The translations under genes were made by a program, and so were the position numbers. DNA of 5,921 nucleotides. It comes from Gammaproteobacteria bacterium (GTDB lineage: Bacteria; Pseudomonadota; Gammaproteobacteria; Chromatiales; Chromatiaceae). Below are positions 1-5,921 of this stretch, one piece after another (the first letter of the stretch is position 1; every line of letters starts with the position of its first letter). Under the pieces are notes generated by a model that was not told the origin of the DNA, did not search any database, and saw nothing but the letters and a program-made list of their open reading frames with translations. The stretch is taken from positions 1-5,921 of the forward strand of contig JAGVUH010000106.1 of NCBI GenBank assembly GCA_019136395.1, written 5' to 3'.

Positions 1-3000
1 GCAGATCGGTCAGGCCCAGTTCCTCGCGGATCAGGCGGGTGGCGGTCAGCCCGTCCATGACCGGCATTTGCACGTCCATCAGCACGGCGTCGTAGCCCTG
101 GGGCTGGGCGCGCAAGGCCTCCAGGGCCTCTTGGCCATCCTCCACCAGGGTGGCGCTGGCCCCTTCCAGGGCGAGCATGCGCGCGGTCAGTTCCCGATTG
201 ATGAGACTGTCGTCCACCACCAGTAGGTGCCGTCCGGCCAGCCGGGGGTGGGTGGCGGCCCCCGACGGTGGGGAGGCCGCGGCCGGCGCCGGCGGCCGGT
301 CCGCGACCGCCGCCGTCCGCCCGAAGGTCAGTTCGAACCAGAAGGTGCTGCCCTTGCCCGGCTGGCTCTCGGCGCCGATCTCGCCACCCATCAGGTCCAC
401 CAGGCGCTTGCAGATGGCCAGGCCCAGCCCGGTGCCGCCGAACCGGCGGGCGATGTCGCCGTCGGCCTGGGTGAAGGGGGTGAAGAGGCTGGCGAGGACC
501 TCCGGGGTCATGCCGATCCCCGTGTCGCTGACCGAGAAGCGCAGGCGCAGGCGCTCGGCACCGACCTCCCGGGGCCTGATCCAGACTTGGACCGCGCCCT
601 GGTCGGTGAACTTGATGGCGTTGCCGACGAGGTTGAGGAGGATCTGTTCCAGGCGCTGGGGGTCGCCCCGCAGGCCCCCCGGCAGATCGGGGCGGACGAT
701 CCTCAGCGAGAGGCCCTTGGCCCGGGCCGTGACCCCCAGCAGGCTCTCGAGCTGGGCCAGCAGCGCCGCCAGGTCGAAGGGACGGTCCTGGACCTCGATC
801 CGCCCGGCCTCGATCTTGGACAGGTCGAGGATGTCGTTGAGGAGGCGCAGCAGGGAACGACCGGCGCCGCTGACCTGCCGTACCATCAGGCGTTGATCGG
901 GGGTCAGGCTGGTCCTCTCCAGCACCTGGGTGAGACCCAGCACGGCGTTCATGGGGGTGCGGATCTCGTGGCTCATGTGGGCCAGGAAGGCGCTCTTGGC
1001 CTGACTGGCGGCCTCGGCGGCAGCCTTGGCGGCGCGCAGGGCCTCTTCCTGCTCGCGCTGGGCGCTGATGTCGCGGTTGATGCCGACCAGGCGCCAGACC
1101 TTGCCCTCGGCATCGCGATCGGCGATGGCCGCGGCGTAAATATGGCGCACCCGCCCGCTCGGCAGGCGCAGGCGGAAGACGCTGTCGTAGGGCGTGCCCT
1201 GCCGCACCGCCGTGGCGAGGGCGGCGGCCGCCTGGTCGCGATCCTCGGGATGCACGCTCCCCTCCCAGAAGTCGTAGGGCAGGCCGTCCGCGCCGTGCTC
1301 CGGCGGCACCTCGTACCAGTCGCGCATGCGCGCGTCCCAGGCGAGCTGGCCGCTGGCGATCTCCCAGGTCCAGACGCCGATGTCGGCGGCCTCCTGGGCC
1401 AGGCGCAGCAGGTGGAGGGCCTCCTGGATACGCCGTTGATTCTCTATGCGTTCGCTGATGTCCTCGATCAGCGCGAGGTGAAGGGGGCCCTCGCCGGCGG
1501 CGACGGTCACCGGGGCGATGGTCAGGCTGATCCAGACGACCCCGCCGTCCGGGCGCAGGTAGCGCTTGTCCACCTGAAAGCCCGGGATCTCCCCGGCGTT
1601 CATGCGCGCCATCTTGTCCAGTTCCACCTGGACGTCGTCCGGATGGGTGATGCGCATCCAGTCGATCCGGGCCATCTCCTCCCGCGTGCGCCCGGCGATG
1701 GCGGCGAAGCGGGCGTTGACCTCGAGGATCCGCCCGCTCAGGGAGTCGGTGAGGGCGATACCGAGGGGGGCTTGCTCGAACATGGTGCGGAAGCGGGCCT
1801 CGGAGCGGGCGGCCCGTGCCAGGGCCTGTTCGACCTGCTCCTTGGCCGCGACCAGATCGGCGGTGCGCGCCGCGACCTTAAGCTCCAGGCCGCGGGTGAG
1901 GGCTTGGACCTGCGCCTCGGCCTCTTTGCGGGCGCTGATATCCTGGGTGGTACCGCTCATGCGCAGCGGCCGGCCGTCGGCGGCGCGGTAGACGCGCCCC
2001 AGCGCCCCGATCCAACGCTCGGCGCCATCGGGCAGCCGGACGCGGTACTCGGTGGCGTAGTCCGCGCCGGTCTCGAGGCAATGGCGCACCAGGGCCTCGA
2101 CGCGGGCGCGGTCGTCGTCGGCGACGACGGACAAAAAGTACGCGTAGCTGGGCGTCGCGCCGGCCGGCAGGGCGAAGTGTTCCCGGCACAGGGGCGACCA
2201 GTTCAGCGCCTCGGTGGTGAGGTCCCAGTCCCAGATGCCGAGGTTGGCGCCGTCGATGGTGAGCTGCAGCCGCTCCTGGCCCTGGCGCCATTGAGCCTCG
2301 GCCTGCTTGCGCTCGGTGATGTCCAGGGTGGCGCCCAGGTAGCGTTCAAGCCTGCCCTCGGCATCGAAACAGGGCTGGGCCCGGTCATAGCACCAGCGCA
2401 GGCTGCCGTCGGGTCGCAGGATGCGGTACTCCAGCTCGTAGACGGTGGCGTTCTCCAGCGCGGCGCTGAAGGCGCGCTGCAGCCGCTCCGCGTCCTCGGG
2501 CGGGAGGTACCGCCTCAGCAGCTCGTCGTAGACCGGCGAGGGTCCCGCCGGCTCCAACCCGAAGATGCGATACTCCTCGTCGGACCAGACCGTCTCCCTG
2601 GTGGCGACGATGTATTCGAAGGAGCCGACATGGGCGATCCGCTGGGCCTCGGCGAGAGCCAGTTGGTTCTTCGCCAGGGCCTGTTGTCGATTCCGCAATT
2701 CCTTGAGCAGGGCCGCCAGGGTCAGGGAGGAGAAGGCCAGGATCGCGATGAACTCCTGAAGGCCCTGGACGCTCGCCACCGGCGTCGCGGCGACGAAGGG
2801 ACCGATCCCCCGCTGCGTGTAGTGGATGGCAAGGAGGGAGATCACCAAGCCGACAAGGCTGGCGCCGGGCAGGCCAAAGCGCATGGCCGCCCAGATGGGC
2901 AGCGGCAGCAGCAGCGCGGGAACCAGGTGGGTCAGGCTCGCCTGGTGGGGCGGCGTCGAAAAGCCCCAGACCCCGAGGGCGAGGGTGGCGAGCAGCAGCA

Positions 3001-3556
3001 ACCCGGCCTCGACGATCCGCGAGAGTGGCGCCCTTTCAGCGATCTGCGGCCAGCTCAACAGCAGCGGCGTGATCAATAACAGCCCGAGGCCGTCGCCAAG
3101 CCACCAGGTCCGCCAGAGCGCCCAGGAGAAGCCGTCGTTACTGATCAGCCCGGACAGGGCCGTCCCCAGCAGGGCGGCGCTGGCGCTCGCCAAGACCATG
3201 GCGATGAGGCCGAACCAGGCGACGTTGCGGATATGGTCCAGATGGAAGGGGTCGGCGATCCGCCGCAGCAGGATGGCCGCCAGGCTGACCTCCAGCATGT
3301 TGACGAAGGCGAAGTTCAGGGCCTGGGTCAAGGGGAAGGTCGGCAGGTCGGCGGCGATCTCCGCCGGGATGATCGCCAGCAGGTGCCAGGGCCAGTGGCG
3401 ACGTGGCGCCAGCAGCAGGGCGGCCAGCAGGACGCCATTGGGCGGAAAGACGATGGCGATCTCCGCCATGGCCGAGGCCCACACGCCCACCTTGGCGCCG
3501 AGAAAGTAGCCCAGGCCGGTGGCGAGGGGAAACAACCATTGCCGGGTGGCATTCAT
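1..3556 (-). CDS. MASE1 / four-PAS hybrid sensor histidine kinase, 3' end outside window
   Basis: Membrane sensor kinase of a phosphorelay; 1185 codons are visible without interruption and no stop is reached. Residues 1-290 are a hydrophobic MASE1-type sensor with about eight helices, including FPPNG (37-41) and [14 protein letters not shown] (151-164). Four PAS/PAC modules follow, roughly 300-420, 428-546, 585-705 and 713-835, each ending in a DI(T/S)-type linker (D412, D539, D699, D829). A charged, coiled-coil-like stretch at 546-585 separates PAS2 from PAS3. HisKA carries SHEIRTPMN with phospho-acceptor H863. The HATPase domain has N979 (N box), DTGIGM at 1011-1016 and FGGTGLGLA at 1039-1047. 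A Pro/Ala-rich linker (about 1085-1103) leads to a receiver with D1115/D1116 and phospho-acceptor D1161 ([11 protein letters not shown]). The receiver is cut by the window edge before its Thr/Ser and Lys. All catalytic residues seen are intact, so an active hybrid kinase is expected. The ligand is unknown, and a further receiver or Hpt domain may lie beyond the edge. An in-frame upstream ATG at 3623-3625 would add 23 polar residues. The 3556 start is preferred because the first helix then begins near residue 8. Confidence 0.95.
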   Translation of the reverse strand, partial: MNATRQWLFPLATGLGYFLGAKVGVWASAMAEIAIVFPPNGVLLAALLLAPRRHWPWHLLAIIPAEIAADLPTFPLTQALNFAFVNMLEVSLAAILLRRIADPFHLDHIRNVAWFGLIAMVLASASAALLGTALSGLISNDGFSWALWRTWWLGDGLGLLLITPLLLSWPQIAERAPLSRIVEAGLLLLATLALGVWGFSTPPHQASLTHLVPALLLPLPIWAAMRFGLPGASLVGLVISLLAIHYTQRGIGPFVAATPVASVQGLQEFIAILAFSSLTLAALLKELRNRQQALAKNQLALAEAQRIAHVGSFEYIVATRETVWSDEEYRIFGLEPAGPSPVYDELLRRYLPPEDAERLQRAFSAALENATVYELEYRILRPDGSLRWCYDRAQPCFDAEGRLERYLGATLDITERKQAEAQWRQGQERLQLTIDGANLGIWDWDLTTEALNWSPLCREHFALPAGATPSYAYFLSVVADDDRARVEALVRHCLETGADYATEYRVRLPDGAERWIGALGRVYRAADGRPLRMSGTTQDISARKEAEAQVQALTRGLELKVAARTADLVAAKEQVEQALARAARSEARFRTMFEQAPLGIALTDSLSGRILEVNARFAAIAGRTREEMARIDWMRITHPDDVQVELDKMARMNAGEIPGFQVDKRYLRPDGGVVWISLTIAPVTVAAGEGPLHLALIEDISERIENQRRIQEALHLLRLAQEAADIGVWTWEIASGQLAWDARMRDWYEVPPEHGADGLPYDFWEGSVHPEDRDQAAAALATAVRQGTPYDSVFRLRLPSGRVRHIYAAAIADRDAEGKVWRLVGINRDISAQREQEEALRAAKAAAEAASQAKSAFLAHMSHEIRTPMNAVLGLTQVLERTSLTPDQRLMVRQVSGAGRSLLRLLNDILDLSKIEAGRIEVQDRPFDLAALLAQLESLLGVTARAKGLSLRIVRPDLPGGLRGDPQRLEQILLNLVGNAIKFTDQGAVQVWIRPREVGAERLRLRFSVSDTGIGMTPEVLASLFTPFTQADGDIARRFGGTGLGLAICKRLVDLMGGEIGAESQPGKGSTFWFELTFGRTAAVADRPPAPAAASPPSGAATHPRLAGRHLLVVDDSLINRELTARMLALEGASATLVEDGQEALEALRAQPQGYDAVLMDVQMPVMDGLTATRLIREELGLTDL

Positions 3557-3570
3557 TGCTGCGTACTCTG

Positions 3571-3576
3571 TTCCTT
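3571..3576 (-). promoter_or_regulatory. weak ribosome binding site of the kinase gene (start choice)
   Basis: AAGGAA lies 14 nt before the ATG at 3554-3556, which is longer than ideal. A better Shine-Dalgarno core, AGGAGG at 3627-3632, lies only 1 nt before the in-frame ATG at 3623-3625, which is too close for efficient use. Neither start has a well-spaced site. The downstream ATG is chosen because MASE1 proteins normally start just before the first helix. Confidence 0.4.
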
Positions 3577-3591
3577 GCCGCCGTTGGCGGC
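3577..3591 (-). other. GC-only hairpin next to the kinase ribosome binding site
   Basis: A perfect 6-bp inverted repeat, GCCGCC / GGCGGC, with a 3-nt loop. In the kinase mRNA its 3' arm ends directly before the AAGGAA sequence. It could modulate ribosome access, but short GC repeats are common in GC-rich DNA, so function is inference only. Confidence 0.35.
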
Positions 3592-3631
3592 GGCCTTGGC
3601 CATGAGGGTGGGCTTTCCCGAGCATCCCTCC

Positions 3632-3653
3632 TTCCCGGCCTTCGGGCCAGAAA
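3632..3653 (-). other. 9-bp stem-loop in the TraB-kinase intergenic region
   Basis: Arms at 3632-3640 and 3645-3653 flank a 4-nt loop. Read on the minus strand the stem is TTTCTGGCC-CGAA-GGCCGGGAA, fully paired if two G-U pairs are allowed. Read on the plus strand the loop is the stable C(UUCG)G type, but the stem has two C/A mismatches, so pairing favours the minus-strand transcript. No T-run follows (next bases GGAGGG), so it is not a canonical intrinsic terminator. It may protect the upstream mRNA end or weakly attenuate read-through from the TraB gene into the kinase leader. Its 3' arm touches the AGGAGG sequence at 3627-3632. Confidence 0.45.
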
Positions 3654-3663
3654 TTTCACGGTC

Positions 3664-3691
3664 AGTATATTCTTATCCTGGCCGGGGTCAG
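3664..3691 (-). promoter_or_regulatory. candidate sigma-70 promoter for the kinase gene
   Basis: On the minus strand CTGACC (3691-3686, 4 of 6 to TTGACA) and TATACT (3669-3664, 5 of 6 to TATAAT) are 16 bp apart. The TGA inside the -35 box is the TraB stop codon (3690-3688). This is a locally AT-rich patch in very GC-rich surroundings. Transcription would begin about 100 nt before the kinase ATG and give a leader containing both hairpins. Called by eye against the consensus. Confidence 0.4.
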
Positions 3692-5093
3692 ACGAAGAGA
3701 CGCTCGTAGATGCGGAAACCCGCCACGTAGGTGCCGGTGGCCGCCCCCAGGTTGGAGAAGAGGAAGACCAGCAGGATGCGCAGCACCCGGTTGCGCCACC
3801 AGGCCCCGACCCGGGTCGCGTCCTGGCGCAGGCGGCCAAAGTCCCCGACCATGGGCTTGCGCAGCCAGAGTTCCACCAGGGCCGTGACCATGCCGGCGCC
3901 GATGGCGGGGTGCAGGGTGGTGAGGGGCGCGGCGAGGAAGCCCGCCAGGACCGTCAGGGGGTGACCGGCGGCCAGCAGGGTGCCCAGGGCGCACAGGCTG
4001 CCGGTGATGAGGACCCAGTCCCGCACCACATCCCAACCCAGTTCGGGGCTTTGGGCGAAGCCATAGCCGAAACCGCCCAGGATCAGGGCCAGGATCAGCC
4101 AGGAGATGACCTTGGGCCAGGGGCTGGGCGGCGGCAGGCGCTCCAGTGCGGCGATGATCTGGCGGGGGTCCTGGGGGGAAACGGCTGCGGGGCGCGCAGC
4201 GGAAAATTCCTCGGTGCCGGCCAGACCCTCCGCCGCCAGATAGCGGGCAATCCCCTTGAGATGGCCGGCCCCCAGCACCGCCAGGATCCGGCTATGGCCC
4301 TCCCGCGCGATCTCCTCCCGCAGGCGGGCGGCCATGTAGCGGTCGCGCTCGTCGATCAGGGGCAGGTAGAGGTCCCGCCGGTCGCGGGCGAACTCAGCGA
4401 AGCTGGTCTCCAGGACGTCGCCTTCTTTGAGGCGCTCGACCTCGGCCTCGGACACCTCCTCATGCGTGACGAGGGCGGCGAGGAGGCCGGAGAAGAGTTC
4501 CAGGCGCCGCCACCAGCCGAGGTTGGCGGCGACGCGCTTGAGGGTGACGCCGATCTCGCGGTCCACCAGCACCACCGGCAGGTGGCGCTCCCGGGCCTGG
4601 GCGATGGCCATGCGCTGTTCGGCGCCGGGCTCGATGCCAAACTGGTCCGCCAGGCGCTGCTGATAGGCCCCCAGGGCCAGGCTGGCGACCACCATGGCCA
4701 CCCGCCCCTGGCGGATGACGCCAAAGAGGTCCATGCGCGCCAAGGCGTCGGGGTCGAGGAGCGCCTGGTAGCGGCTGGGGCAGAGCTCCACCGCCACGGC
4801 GTCGAAGGGCTCCGTGGCCAGGAGCAGCCGCACCTGGTCGGCGCTGGCGCGGGAGACGTGGGCGGTGCCAAGTAGGGTCACCCGGGTGGCGCCGACCTGG
4901 AGGTCGATGCGGGGCTCGCCGGGATCGGTCCCGGTGGGAGCTGGCCGCTCGCTCGCGGTGGCGGGATCGGCCCCCGTCGGCGCTACCGACCGGGGTCCGC
5001 CGGGCAGGGCATCCGGCCCGGGGGCCGGCGGGGTGGCCGGCCCTGGCGGGGTGGCGGCGCGGTCCCGGTCCGGGCCGGGCCGCCGGTCGGCGC

Positions 5094-5097
<4 letters not shown>
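3688..5097 (-). CDS. TraB/PrgY-family putative membrane metalloprotease-like protein
   Basis: Complete, 469 residues. Residues 1-62 are a Pro/Ala/Gly-rich, probably disordered extension without a signal peptide. The TraB domain follows: GTAHVS (77-82), VELCPSRY (103-110), [12 protein letters not shown] (177-188), ERDRYM (250-255) and GAGHLKGI (276-283). About five hydrophobic helices fill 328-455, including the [13 protein letters not shown] stretch (379-391) typical of the family's long bacterial/archaeal form. Known members include the enterococcal TraB/PrgY pheromone-shutdown proteins. The fold has been grouped with TIKI-type metalloproteases by two GX2H motifs and a Glu; all are present here (H80, H279, E104). 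The substrate is unknown. A soluble catalytic part anchored by C-terminal helices is inferred. The start is chosen because its ATG overlaps the upstream stop by 4 nt (ATGA), which indicates translational coupling to the ATPase gene. No conserved sequence lies before residue 62, so a later start cannot be excluded. A role in pheromone signalling should not be assumed outside Gram-positive plasmids. Confidence 0.9.
4921..4983 (-). repeat. imperfect direct repeat encoding the Pro-rich N-terminus of the TraB-like protein
   Basis: Two 21-bp copies (4921-4941 and 4963-4983) differ at four positions and are offset by 42 bp, so the frame is kept. They encode APTGADP and APTGTDP in the disordered N-terminal segment. 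A second short repeat, GGCGGGGTGG, occurs twice nearby at about 5028-5056. This suggests expansion by local duplication. Confidence 0.5.

Positions 5098-5921
<824 letters not shown>

Noticed and set aside
227..3079. A 950-codon plus-strand reading frame opposite the kinase gene
   Set aside because: It is codon-aligned with the kinase, so it can only end where the kinase uses TTA, CTA or TCA codons, which are rare in this GC-rich gene; it ends exactly at a TTA Leu codon (3077-3079). Its product is low-complexity and resembles no family, while the minus strand encodes clear MASE1/PAS/HisKA/HATPase/REC motifs.
3632..3653. Intrinsic terminator at the end of the TraB-like gene
   Set aside because: A hairpin exists but no T-run follows it on either strand, so it is listed only as a stem-loop.
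3403..4875. A 490-codon plus-strand reading frame opposite the TraB-like gene
   Set aside because: It is codon-aligned with the TraB-like gene and runs through the intergenic gap into the kinase start. It has no recognisable domain and is explained by the same codon bias.

Overview
The window is GC-rich, gene-dense bacterial DNA in which every supported gene lies on the minus strand, so transcription runs from the right edge to the left edge. Strong G/C third positions, a multi-PAS hybrid sensor kinase and a YjgR-type ATPase suggest a GC-rich proteobacterium, most plausibly a gammaproteobacterium (purple-sulfur-bacterium-like). That placement is inference from style and gene content. There are no RNA genes, CRISPR arrays, insertion sequences or phage genes.

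Layout in transcription order. (1) 5921-5094: the C-terminal part of a HerA/FtsK-like P-loop ATPase of the DUF853 (YjgR) family. It enters from outside the window and is broken: about 11 conserved codons are missing at 5546/5547 and the frame shifts there. (2) 5097-3688: a complete 469-residue TraB/PrgY-type protein. It starts inside the ATPase stop codon (ATGA overlap), has both GX2H motifs of the predicted TraB/TIKI metalloprotease fold, and ends in a block of membrane helices. (3) 3687-3557: a 131-bp gap with a plausible sigma-70 promoter overlapping the TraB stop codon, two hairpins and two competing start contexts. (4) 3556-1: a large membrane-bound hybrid histidine kinase (MASE1, four PAS domains, HisKA, HATPase, receiver) that runs off the left edge inside its receiver domain.

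The ATPase and TraB genes form a translationally coupled pair. The kinase appears to be a separate unit with its own promoter, and nothing in the sequence ties its signal to the other two genes. The frame was followed through the whole kinase (1185 codons) and is unbroken. The very long plus-strand reading frames opposite the kinase and TraB are codon-aligned shadows.

I do not see a clearly new system. The best leads are the out-of-frame deletion in the ATPase and its likely effect on the coupled TraB gene, the pairing of a DUF853 ATPase with a TraB-like putative membrane protease, and the structured leader of the kinase.
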